From a virus, in the IMG/VR virus record IMGVR_UViG_3300012931_000291, positions 1 to 61,044 of that record: a stretch of DNA of 61,044 bases; one strand, 5' to 3'. The position numbers were made by a program, and so were the translations under genes. Position 1 is the stretch's first letter, and each line of letters starts with the position of its first letter. Shown here piece by piece: positions 47,756 through 56,003 of this stretch. The notes beneath the pieces are model-generated. The model searched no databases. It was not told the DNA's origin and saw nothing but the letters and a program-made list of their open reading frames with translations.

Positions 47756-49774
47756 ATGGGAGTTAAAGCTGCCGTTTTCCAGTCAGGGAGCATGGCTTCC
47801 TCGCACTACATACCGGGAGCATATTCGCGGATCGACTTCCAGAAGTCAGCTGGTGGTCTTTCATCCATCAACAATGCAGTCATTGTTGGTGATGCCCGAG
47901 GAGGCGAACCCAATGAACTCCTCTGGTTCAGTTCGCCTAGCGAAGCCGAAGCAACTTTGAGGAGTGGGCCACTCCTCAAAGCAATTAAACATGCTTTCCA
48001 ACCTAGCCCGGATTACACACCTCAAACCATCGCTGCTTTGCGTGTTAATCCAGGTCTCCAGGCAAATAGGACGCTCTCCAAAGTGTCGGCAGGCTTGGCA
48101 GAAAAAGTCAGGCTTATCGTCACTCACGCTGCGACGGCCAGTGAGGACGTCTCGATCATTCTGAACGGTGCCTCGGCGGTCACCATTGCAGTGGCCAGCG
48201 GGGATACGCCTGCTCAGATCGCGACCAAGATCGCCGCCGGGACTTTCCCTGGCTACTCCGCGGCCGCGTCGACTGACACGGTCACCTTCACGGCCTCCGC
48301 GGTCGGAAAGAACAGTGGAGCGAACACCTTCAGCGGTGGGACCACCGGAGTCACAGGAACCATCGCGAGAACAGTCGTGGGTATTGACGCCGCGACTTAC
48401 TACCCAATGGATGTGGATGCCTGGGACTGGGGCCTACACGGCAATCAGGTGAAGCTCAAGCTAGCTGCGGGCACGAACCAAGGCAAGATGCTAACCGTGC
48501 AGTTCATGTCCGAGACTGCTTACGTGGCTGACGACGTCTACAAAGCATCGATCCTGATCCAGTACACTGGGTCTGAGGCCTCCTGCGTACTGAGTATTAC
48601 GGATACTGAGCTTTTCACCGTCACTCCGGCTCACACTCAGGAGATCTCGGTCGATTTCGCCTCGTTTGAAACTGTCGAAGATGTGGTGAATTACATCAAC
48701 GACCAATCTGGATACTCAGCGACTCTTAGTGCCCTCGTGTCCACTGATCCGTCAAACGAACTTGATTGGGTTACTGCTCTAGACATCAAGACTGCTGCAG
48801 TAACTCTCGAATCAACAGTGCAAGCCTTAGTTGATGCCCTGAATGATTGCCCTTGGTGCGCAAACGCTCAATACGATGTTACGCAGGTCGGCCGAGTCCT
48901 CCCGGACAACATCACGACCTGGTCGTACTTCACTGGCGGTACCGACGGTGCCTACACCTCCTCGGAGTGGGCAACCTCGCTGGAGTACTTGGAGACGCAG
49001 GACATCCAGCTCATTGGTACCTCCTCGACCGACGCGGCAATACACGCCCTCATCCGAACTCACGTGGAGAAGATGAACAGTGTGACTGGCAAGTCGGAGC
49101 GCCAGGCCATACTCGGTGGTGCATCCGGGGAGACTATTGCTCAGGTGATCGCCAGGGCTCAGGCTATCAATTCGTCCGCGGTCTGCCTTGCCTACCCAGA
49201 ATTTCAAGATTGGAATGACGATGAAAGCGAGGTTATTTGGTGGGCCCCGGCTTATTACGCGTGCAAGCTTATTGGTTTGGCAACCTGCTTGGCGTTGAAT
49301 GAGCCGTTGACAAACAAACAACTTTCCGTCTTAGGCCTCACGTCGATTAAGACAACCGACCTGGAGAAGCTTATTCAAGGAGGTGTTTGCGCTGCGTACA
49401 AGAATCCGTTAGGGCAGTTCGTTAACTTGCGACAGATTACTACTTACCAAGGAAATCTGCTCCAGAAAAATGAGTTCTCAATGATGCGAGAGGCCTTGTA
49501 TATCAACAGGGATCTTCGCAACACTTTGGAGCAAAGTTTCGTTGGTCGGGCGATGACCAACAGCCTGCTCACGGACGTGGACGCGACAGTCAACCTCAAG
49601 CTTGCTCAGTATGCAGCACTCGGCCTCTTTAACGGTGACCCGATGTACTGGGGCTACCTGAGGAAGGTCAACGGGGATCAGATTATCGTTGAATTCAACT
49701 GTTACCTGACCCCACCGACGAACTTTATCTTCATCACCTCGCACATGGCGGTCTACGCCTCGACGACAGCGTGA
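47756..49774 (+). CDS. Tail sheath protein
   Basis: A 672-residue sheath subunit, showing the phage has a contractile tail. N-terminal MASSHYIPGAYSRIDF and AVIVGDARGGEPNE are typical sheath starts, as is the C terminus, with LRNTLEQSFVGRAMTNSLLTDVDATVNLKLAQY. Residues about 105-330 form large inserted beta domains (NGASAVTIAVASGDTPAQIATKI). GGAGGATATTC precedes ATG 47756. Polymerises around the tube encoded next. Confidence 0.88.
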   Translation: MGVKAAVFQSGSMASSHYIPGAYSRIDFQKSAGGLSSINNAVIVGDARGGEPNELLWFSSPSEAEATLRSGPLLKAIKHAFQPSPDYTPQTIAALRVNPGLQANRTLSKVSAGLAEKVRLIVTHAATASEDVSIILNGASAVTIAVASGDTPAQIATKIAAGTFPGYSAAASTDTVTFTASAVGKNSGANTFSGGTTGVTGTIARTVVGIDAATYYPMDVDAWDWGLHGNQVKLKLAAGTNQGKMLTVQFMSETAYVADDVYKASILIQYTGSEASCVLSITDTELFTVTPAHTQEISVDFASFETVEDVVNYINDQSGYSATLSALVSTDPSNELDWVTALDIKTAAVTLESTVQALVDALNDCPWCANAQYDVTQVGRVLPDNITTWSYFTGGTDGAYTSSEWATSLEYLETQDIQLIGTSSTDAAIHALIRTHVEKMNSVTGKSERQAILGGASGETIAQVIARAQAINSSAVCLAYPEFQDWNDDESEVIWWAPAYYACKLIGLATCLALNEPLTNKQLSVLGLTSIKTTDLEKLIQGGVCAAYKNPLGQFVNLRQITTYQGNLLQKNEFSMMREALYINRDLRNTLEQSFVGRAMTNSLLTDVDATVNLKLAQYAALGLFNGDPMYWGYLRKVNGDQIIVEFNCYLTPPTNFIFITSHMAVYASTTA

Positions 49775-49810
49775 TGAGAGCAGTCTGAAAAGGAAGGGAG
49801 GAACTAGAAC

Positions 49811-50275
49811 ATGTCACAGAAACTGATAGCCGGCGGTGCGTGGGTCCAAGTCAAGGTCAAGGATACGGACGGAAAGTGGAAGGCAATCGGCCTCGCTTCC
49901 GGCTGCTCCTACGACGAAGACTGGGCCATCCAGCCCGCCAACGTGCTCAATCATCTCGGCCCCATCTCGTATGACTCACAAGGCTACTCGTGCACGATCA
50001 CAATCAACACCTTCGTGCCCGAGAACCCGGCAGCGATCTCGATCTTACCCGATGGAGGCGAGATCACGATCAAGGATCTCCTCCCCACGAGGGACACGGT
50101 CCAGACCGACGGGAAGGGCAAGCAGTTCGATGGACTTCAGTTCGTCAACACCGCTACCCAGGAGTCACTTCACGAGTTCGCGGACGTCATCATCGCCTCC
50201 AACGGCGAGCAGGTGGCACCTAACAGCTACGTGACAGCGAACATTCGGATGAACGCGGTGAAACGGACGAAGTAG
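49811..50275 (+). CDS. Tail tube protein
   Basis: A 154-residue protein directly after the sheath gene. Beta-rich with WVQVKVKDTDGKWKAIGLASGCSYDEDW and YSCTITINTFVP, a typical tube size and fold. Forms the inner tube through which DNA passes. GGGAGGAACTAGAAC precedes ATG 49811. Confidence 0.8.
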   Translation: MSQKLIAGGAWVQVKVKDTDGKWKAIGLASGCSYDEDWAIQPANVLNHLGPISYDSQGYSCTITINTFVPENPAAISILPDGGEITIKDLLPTRDTVQTDGKGKQFDGLQFVNTATQESLHEFADVIIASNGEQVAPNSYVTANIRMNAVKRTK

Positions 50276-50346
50276 CCGTCGAGAAACACATCTAACCCAG
50301 CCTCACTATGGGGTTGGGAGAGCGAGTCCATTTAAGGAGACATGCA

Positions 50347-50898
50347 ATGAACCGAGCAGGAAAGGCAGCAGGAGACCAGAGGGAAGAGGCGAAGAAGATG
50401 ACAGCGGAGCAGAACAAGCCGGAAGTGAACGAGACGCTGAAAAAGCTTTTGTCCGGCGAGGATCTCTTCGAGACTGTCGAGACCGATCGAGGAACGTTCA
50501 CCATCAAGTACCCTCGCCCCAAAGTCCTACGCCAGATCCAAGTCCTCCTCGCGCAGAGGTTCGATGACGTCAATCTGGGGAATATTGCCCCGTCGACGCT
50601 TCGCTTCTACGAAATCTATGCAACGCTCGACATTGTCATTGTCAAGGCACCTCAGTGGTGGGACGATCTGGACTCGTCAGAAGATTGCCCTGACGACAAG
50701 CTCATCGGCGATCTCTACAGGAGGTATCTTCGCTTTTACAATAGAATTCAGTCGGAAATTGGCGGAGCTGGAGCGGGATCTGGAAAAGAGCCTCCAGCAG
50801 GCGCCAGCGGAACTGAAAAAGCGGATGTGGTTGCTGGAGCATTTTCGGGTATTGCCCACGACGAAGGAGTACCAGGAGCTGATGGAAGAACAGATTGA
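50347..50898 (+). CDS. Tail assembly chaperone, zero-frame product
   Basis: A 183-residue product of the zero frame, from ATG 50347 (AAGGAGA upstream). Residues 1-128 look like a real protein (ETLKKLLSGEDLFETVETDRGTFTIKY; LRFYEIYATLDIVIV); the rest after the frameshift site turns into Gly/Ala-rich sequence (EIGGAGAGSGKEP), as expected if the true continuation lies in another frame. Located between tube and tape measure, as gpG of lambda. The in-frame ATG at 50308 is a less likely start. Confidence 0.75.
   Translation: MNRAGKAAGDQREEAKKMTAEQNKPEVNETLKKLLSGEDLFETVETDRGTFTIKYPRPKVLRQIQVLLAQRFDDVNLGNIAPSTLRFYEIYATLDIVIVKAPQWWDDLDSSEDCPDDKLIGDLYRRYLRFYNRIQSEIGGAGAGSGKEPPAGASGTEKADVVAGAFSGIAHDEGVPGADGRTD
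50719..50731 (+). other. Predicted +1 programmed frameshift site, prfB-like
   Basis: The sequence AGGAGGTATCTTC reads, in the chaperone frame, as AGG AGG TAT CTT followed by C. E. coli prfB has AGG GGG TAT CTT followed by T, at the identical spacing. The Shine-Dalgarno-like AGGAGG and the CTT slip codon are the known stimulators of +1 shifting; the Leu tRNA can re-pair on TTC. Shifting joins residue 128 to the frame starting at 50732. Confidence 0.7.
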
Positions 50899-51094
50899 CG
50901 TTCTGTTCTTGTACCATGTCATGCGTCCGAGCGACGAGCAGCTTCGGGAGTACTACCGGCAGGAGGTCAAGACAGGGCAGGTCCAAGAGACACTTCCTGT
51001 CGAGTTGCTGAAAGCCCAAGGGTACACTGACGAGCAGATCGAGCGGATGAGAGCAGCAATCCCCCTGGCAGTCTCAGGGGAGAGGAAGAAGTAG
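50732..51094 (+). CDS. Tail assembly chaperone, +1-frame extension (frameshift part)
   Basis: This frame has no start of its own with a ribosome site, but from about 50732 it reads as a plausible helical protein (LAELERDLEKSLQQAPAELKK; MEEQIDVLFLYHVMRPSDEQL), whereas upstream it is noise. With the shift after CTT 50728-50730 the fusion would be about 248 aa, ending at the base before the tape measure ATG, like gpGT of lambda. A sequencing indel is the alternative explanation. Confidence 0.7.
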   Translation, partial: AFTIEFSRKLAELERDLEKSLQQAPAELKKRMWLLEHFRVLPTTKEYQELMEEQIDVLFLYHVMRPSDEQLREYYRQEVKTGQVQETLPVELLKAQGYTDEQIERMRAAIPLAVSGERKK

Positions 51095-53458
51095 ATGCCG
51101 GGAGCTCAGGTAGTCGGCATTCAGATAGATGTTCACGAAAACGCCTCAGTAGTAGGCCCCCGCGTTGCTCAGGTCTTCGAGAACATCGGAGATGCTGGGC
51201 AGCAAGCGGGGGCATCTTTACAAGACGCCTTCGACTTTTCCAAACTCAGTAGTCAGCTCGAGGGCTTTGCTGAAAAAGTCGACCGTTTGTACGAGACTAA
51301 GCTTGGTAAGCAACGAGAGCTCCAGACACGGTATATGGAGCTCCGCAATCAGACTATGGAGCAGAAGCTTAACACCCCCGAGGAGCGAGCAATCGCCCGG
51401 AGTAGTGAGGGTGGTGCTGGCAGCCGCGCGCTGATGACTGTCTCCCGTGCAGGAAGCGCAGTCGCACAAGCAGGAGAGACGGGGAACGCAATAGGGCCTG
51501 GGGCGAACATACTTGAGTCCCTGGGTGGAGCAGTTTCTAAGGCGGGACCGGTCGGTGCAGGGATCGCCGCGGTCGCAGGTGTTGTCTCCGTAACCGCGGT
51601 TATCACCGACCAGCTGACCAAGACTTACGAGGCCTTTGTGCCCACGATTATGGATACGACTGCTGCCCTAGGCCAACTCGGGAAATCTGCGGGCGAGAAC
51701 TCAATCGCGTTCAGAAAGAACCTACGCGAAGCTGCTGACGCTGCCTCCCAGTTTGGCTACTCTATCGAGACTGGCAACGAGGTGATGAGCAAACTCGCCC
51801 ACGGAGGAGTAGGTGGTGTAGCTGCGACCAGGGATGTCTTGGCTTACGCGAGAGGCTTCGGCGTAAGCCCAGGTGATTTGACCAACGCTAAGATCATGGC
51901 TGCGACGTATGATAAAGGATCAAACGTTCTAGGTCTGACCGCAGGCGGCGTAGGCATTCAGGGGATCGGTAGTGGCAGGTACGAAGAGTATTTGAATGCC
52001 TTAACTTCTGCGATGGAGGACGCCGTAGGAAAGGGTGTATCCAGGAGCTTCGAGGACATTTCTGGATCACTTAATTTCTTCTCCCGCCTTGGTCCGATGT
52101 GGCAAGGGCAGGTGGGTGCGCAGAAGGTTGCAGGGTTGAACCAGGCGCTGGCAGGCGCGACCGGACTCCAGAGCGAGACAGATGTTATCCTCTACCGAGC
52201 GGCTAAGGCTGAGGCTGTGAAAAGTGCCAAGGGTCAGTTTGACTACATCGACGTCATGCAGCGGATGGAGCAAGGCATGACAGTCGGGATGTTCAAGCAA
52301 ATATATGACCAGGTGAAGCAGATGACTGGGGGGTCAAAGACGGACATGATTGAGATGCTTCGTCAGACCTTCGGTGTAAACTATTCGATGGCTTCGAGTC
52401 TCTACCAGGCTGGGGCTGGGGGCGGTGGGGACCTGGCAAGCCTCGTGGCTAAACTACCCCCACCAACGGCTGAGTCAGACGAGATGAAACTTACAAAACA
52501 AGAGAACATGATTCGAATGGCAGTTATTGAAGCTGGGGAAACACTGCTTCCGGCAAAAACAGAAATTGTTAGTTCTCTTGCTGATGTTGTAAAACTCTTG
52601 TCGAAAATTGCAGGTGTTGACCTGGAATCTCAGACGAATGCGACAAGGGGTAAGGCAACACGCGAAGCACAGGTGACTGCTTCCAAAGAGTTTAGAAAAA
52701 ATTACGAACAAAAGTTTATTGATTGGGGCCAGACCACTAGTCAAACTTTACCTGGACAGCAGTTCGTCTCTGAATTATCTGACATCGGTATTGGTGGGGC
52801 GAATGGAGCACTCATAGATCTCATGAGCGGAACTGATACTGTAAATCAGGATGCGGCGGCAAAGCTGATGACTGCACTTCAAGGACTGAATCCAACACAA
52901 ATAGGGATGCTCTCAGGTGGCAAATACGGATCGCAAATGCAAGGTATTTTGGCTAGTATTGGAAACAAGGATCGTGTACTCCAGTCAGAAGAGACTGGTA
53001 GCTTCTACCAGGAATTTCAACCCATACTCGCAGCAGTGACTAAAGAGGCAGCTGGATATACTAGCAAGGCCCCAGCCGTTGGAAGTCTTGCAGCACTCTC
53101 CCGGTATACTATGGGTCTTCCAGAGGAGAACCCCAATTCTCTTCAAGCAGTGGGACGATATGGTCTTCAACAGCTTATGGATCAACTTACTGATCTTCAG
53201 CGGCCGCGGAAGAAAGGTTTGTTCGGGGAATCAGACGAGACTTACTCAGCTCGTTTAGCTAAAGCACAGAAGTTGGAAGATGCCTTGACAGGGCTTACGC
53301 CTGGACAAGTGGAAGGATTGATTAGTTCAGGCTCCCTAGGTGAGATGTATGCAAAGAATCAACTTTCGACGAAGGATGTAGATGCCTTAATCAAAGCGTT
53401 GAAGGATAACACCGCGGCCTTGAATGCCCCGGCAACTGTTACTGTGCAGTCGAAGTAG
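51095..53458 (+). CDS. Tail tape measure protein
   Basis: A 787-residue protein that sets tail length and is ejected with DNA. It has helical and Gly/Ala-rich repeats, and a hydrophobic segment near residues 155-180 (AGPVGAGIAAVAGVVSVTAVI). SALGQLG-like helices follow (TTAALGQLGKSAGENSIAFRKNL), typical of tape measure proteins. ATG 51095 follows directly after the chaperone stop. Tail length would be about 0.15 nm times residues, roughly 118 nm by the usual relationship. Confidence 0.82.
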   Translation: MPGAQVVGIQIDVHENASVVGPRVAQVFENIGDAGQQAGASLQDAFDFSKLSSQLEGFAEKVDRLYETKLGKQRELQTRYMELRNQTMEQKLNTPEERAIARSSEGGAGSRALMTVSRAGSAVAQAGETGNAIGPGANILESLGGAVSKAGPVGAGIAAVAGVVSVTAVITDQLTKTYEAFVPTIMDTTAALGQLGKSAGENSIAFRKNLREAADAASQFGYSIETGNEVMSKLAHGGVGGVAATRDVLAYARGFGVSPGDLTNAKIMAATYDKGSNVLGLTAGGVGIQGIGSGRYEEYLNALTSAMEDAVGKGVSRSFEDISGSLNFFSRLGPMWQGQVGAQKVAGLNQALAGATGLQSETDVILYRAAKAEAVKSAKGQFDYIDVMQRMEQGMTVGMFKQIYDQVKQMTGGSKTDMIEMLRQTFGVNYSMASSLYQAGAGGGGDLASLVAKLPPPTAESDEMKLTKQENMIRMAVIEAGETLLPAKTEIVSSLADVVKLLSKIAGVDLESQTNATRGKATREAQVTASKEFRKNYEQKFIDWGQTTSQTLPGQQFVSELSDIGIGGANGALIDLMSGTDTVNQDAAAKLMTALQGLNPTQIGMLSGGKYGSQMQGILASIGNKDRVLQSEETGSFYQEFQPILAAVTKEAAGYTSKAPAVGSLAALSRYTMGLPEENPNSLQAVGRYGLQQLMDQLTDLQRPRKKGLFGESDETYSARLAKAQKLEDALTGLTPGQVEGLISSGSLGEMYAKNQLSTKDVDALIKALKDNTAALNAPATVTVQSK

Positions 53459-53467
53459 GAGTGAAAG

Positions 53468-54883
53468 ATGGCAATTAGTACGTATAGCAGAACCCCAGCC
53501 TTTTCAATCGAGGTGGTTCGACCAGACTATACGCAAGCACAGTCCTACAAGGAAGATCTGATCGTAGTCTTTGGAATGTCTGGTAATTCAGGGCAGTCCA
53601 CTGCTTGTATTTCTTACGAGTTCCAGGAGTTGACAGCCAGTCTTGAAGGAAGTTTTTCTTTCACCACGACTTTGGAACGCGATTCACAAGGAAAAACTTG
53701 GTATGATAAGATTAAGTCCCGGGACCTCGTGCGCATCTCCGAGCATGGAAAGGTCAGATTTGTGGGGTATCTTGCAGACAAACGGTACATAGCACGAATG
53801 GCTGAACGAGGACCAGAGCGTTCGATCTTGTTCAGCGGAAAATCAATCGGTTCTTTCCTAGTCACGTTTTCAATTATTTTGGATCTTCATATACTTTCTG
53901 CCTCGACCACGGCGCAGACAGCACAAACAAAGTTTATGGAAGCTATCGCAGCGAATGTTGATACAGGACAGCAGATGGCCGCAGTCATCGTTGCTATCAA
54001 AGATGCTTACTTTGAGATGATGGAAGCGATCGGAGGGAACCAAAATCTCGGCGTGAAGCATATTATCGACTCAATGTTTGACTTTTCTACTAGAATGTCC
54101 ACCTCGTTGACTGCCCAGTACCCAATTGCCATCTCTGCATTCCAGACGCAGGAAAACAATCTCTGGGACACGATCTCCCAGGTCCTCAACCCACCCTTCC
54201 ATGAATTGTATGGAATGTGGGATCCTGATGCGAAGAAGTATCAGATATGGCTTCGTCAGACTCCTTTTGATGCTTCTGATTGGATGAATCTCCCAATCTT
54301 TAAGATTCCAGATGATATCCCGGCTCTTTTATTGGTTGATTATGATGTGGGGGCCTCAGACGCAGATGTCAAGACCTTTTTTGTCTGCACTCTGCCGGGT
54401 TCTGGTATTTCTCGCGAGAAAGCATTGACACTTGATAGCTACTCTCGAAGTGCAGTAGTTGATGACACGAAGTGGCCTTATTATGGGTTTAGGCCAATGT
54501 ACGTGGAGTGTCGTTTTTTTTCTCGCTCGGAGGAGAATCAAAAGAACTTCTCGGGCGCGGAGCAGTTGATGCACGACTTGTCACAGAAGCTCTACGACTG
54601 GTACTCGAACAACGCAGATTTTCTGACCGGGACAGTCACAATCATGTCCGTTGAAGATAATACATATAAGGCCTATCCGAGGATTGGTGAACGCCTAGGG
54701 TTTCTCGGCGGTGAATTTTACATTGAGGCAACAAAGTCCTCTTGGCAATATGAAGGACAAATGACTCGCTCGTTGTCTGTTTCGAGGGGGTACATGTATA
54801 CGGCAACTGGTAGTCAGCGTGAACCGATCCAACAAGTCGGACCAAAGATTGGTGTACTTGAGCAAGGAGCAGCTAATGGCTAA
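53468..54883 (+). CDS. Baseplate hub protein (gpD/gp27-like)
   Basis: A 471-residue protein with an N-terminal beta barrel (RTPAFSIEVVRP; ISYEFQELTASLEGSFSFTTTLE; GKVRFVGYLADKRYIAR) followed by mixed domains. The pattern of a duplicated barrel with inserted domain and position right after the tape measure gene match hub proteins such as gpD, gp27 and XkdQ. GGAGTGAAAG precedes ATG 53468. Confidence 0.7.
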   Translation: MAISTYSRTPAFSIEVVRPDYTQAQSYKEDLIVVFGMSGNSGQSTACISYEFQELTASLEGSFSFTTTLERDSQGKTWYDKIKSRDLVRISEHGKVRFVGYLADKRYIARMAERGPERSILFSGKSIGSFLVTFSIILDLHILSASTTAQTAQTKFMEAIAANVDTGQQMAAVIVAIKDAYFEMMEAIGGNQNLGVKHIIDSMFDFSTRMSTSLTAQYPIAISAFQTQENNLWDTISQVLNPPFHELYGMWDPDAKKYQIWLRQTPFDASDWMNLPIFKIPDDIPALLLVDYDVGASDADVKTFFVCTLPGSGISREKALTLDSYSRSAVVDDTKWPYYGFRPMYVECRFFSRSEENQKNFSGAEQLMHDLSQKLYDWYSNNADFLTGTVTIMSVEDNTYKAYPRIGERLGFLGGEFYIEATKSSWQYEGQMTRSLSVSRGYMYTATGSQREPIQQVGPKIGVLEQGAANG

Positions 54884-55625
54884 GAATATGAATATCATTT
54901 TTCGTAAACCCCCAGAGCAAATTTCCCAAGCCTCAGAGGTACAGAACAAGAAGCGGATGGATGAAACCTCCTTCGGAAACTCCTTCCTGCCTTTGATGTG
55001 GGGGAAGGTCAAGGAAAAAACTGGAATGCAAACCGTAAATATCGAGTTGATAAACGGTTTGAAGATTAAGGATGTACCGGTTGCCTCGAAGGAATGGGTT
55101 GCACCAGGAACAGTACAAGACAGCACGCTTTCTTCTGGTCAGATCGATCTTCCACCTGTCAACGCCAAAGTCCTCATTGCCTTTATAGATGGGGTGATTG
55201 ACAATCCGGTTGTACTCCCAATATCTGGTTTCGATATTTTGATCAGCAATCAGTTGAAGGTACTTCTGAAGTCAGATCAACAATCGAAAGTTATAAATGT
55301 GGATGAGTATGGATGGAAGATGACCTACGACAAGGAGACAGGTAAGCTGATTTATCAGAGCCCTGACGTCGACGACTATAACCAGATTACGCTTACCGTC
55401 GATGTGGAGAACAAGTCGATTGTCCTGGATCATCGTTACTCGACGGACTCGACCGACCGGAACACGATCACTATCGACACGAACGGGATTTCCTTGGTCG
55501 ATACATTCGGCAATGAGTTTGAGTTTGCAAGTACTGGGGTGAAAATAACAGATTTGAACGGCAACACGATAGAAGGAGGAACGACGAGCTTAAAGCTGAA
55601 CGGCAACCTGGAGGTTTTACAGTGA
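54876..55625 (+). CDS. Baseplate spike protein (gpV/gp5-like)
   Basis: A 249-residue protein with an OB-type N-terminal domain (LPLMWGKVKEKTGMQTVNIELINGLKIKDVPVA) and a beta-helical C terminus with regular short strands ending in NGxxxxGGTTSLKLNGN. This is the plan of membrane-puncturing spike proteins. AAGGAGCAGCTA precedes ATG 54876, which overlaps the hub gene. Confidence 0.7.
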   Translation: MAKNMNIIFRKPPEQISQASEVQNKKRMDETSFGNSFLPLMWGKVKEKTGMQTVNIELINGLKIKDVPVASKEWVAPGTVQDSTLSSGQIDLPPVNAKVLIAFIDGVIDNPVVLPISGFDILISNQLKVLLKSDQQSKVINVDEYGWKMTYDKETGKLIYQSPDVDDYNQITLTVDVENKSIVLDHRYSTDSTDRNTITIDTNGISLVDTFGNEFEFASTGVKITDLNGNTIEGGTTSLKLNGNLEVLQ

Positions 55626-56002
55626 GTAAGGCCTTCTTCACCACCGCAGGGTCGATAGAACACGACTCAGGATCGGTCGTCTCTGGCGGGTCCTTCTCCA
55701 TTTCTACCCCTGCGTCCACGAAGATCAAGGCTTCTGGCAACTTCGTATACATTGGGCCTACTATCACTGTATCATTCAGCGGAGGGAACATGTCTGGGAT
55801 GGTTCCAGGATCTGTCGCGGGCGCTGGAACCATCGCGCCGACGACGAGTAAGAACTACGAGATTCCGTCACTCGGAATCCTCCGTGATGAAGATTCAGGG
55901 ACTTTGATAGGAACAGGACAGCCGACGGGTGGTGGCTCACCTGTCCCAGTGAGCATCCCTTGTCATTGTCACGATACACAAATAAAGGTTGTAGGAGGGT
56001 GA
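55622..56002 (+). CDS. Spike-tip or PAAR-like baseplate protein
   Basis: A 126-residue Gly/Ser/Pro-rich beta protein starting from GTG 55622, with CHCHDTQIKVVGG at the C terminus. Small Cys/His-containing proteins after the spike gene often cap its tip. The Cys-His-Cys-His cluster could bind a metal. Assignment by position and composition. Confidence 0.5.
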   Translation: MSKAFFTTAGSIEHDSGSVVSGGSFSISTPASTKIKASGNFVYIGPTITVSFSGGNMSGMVPGSVAGAGTIAPTTSKNYEIPSLGILRDEDSGTLIGTGQPTGGGSPVPVSIPCHCHDTQIKVVGG

Positions 56003-56003
56003 T

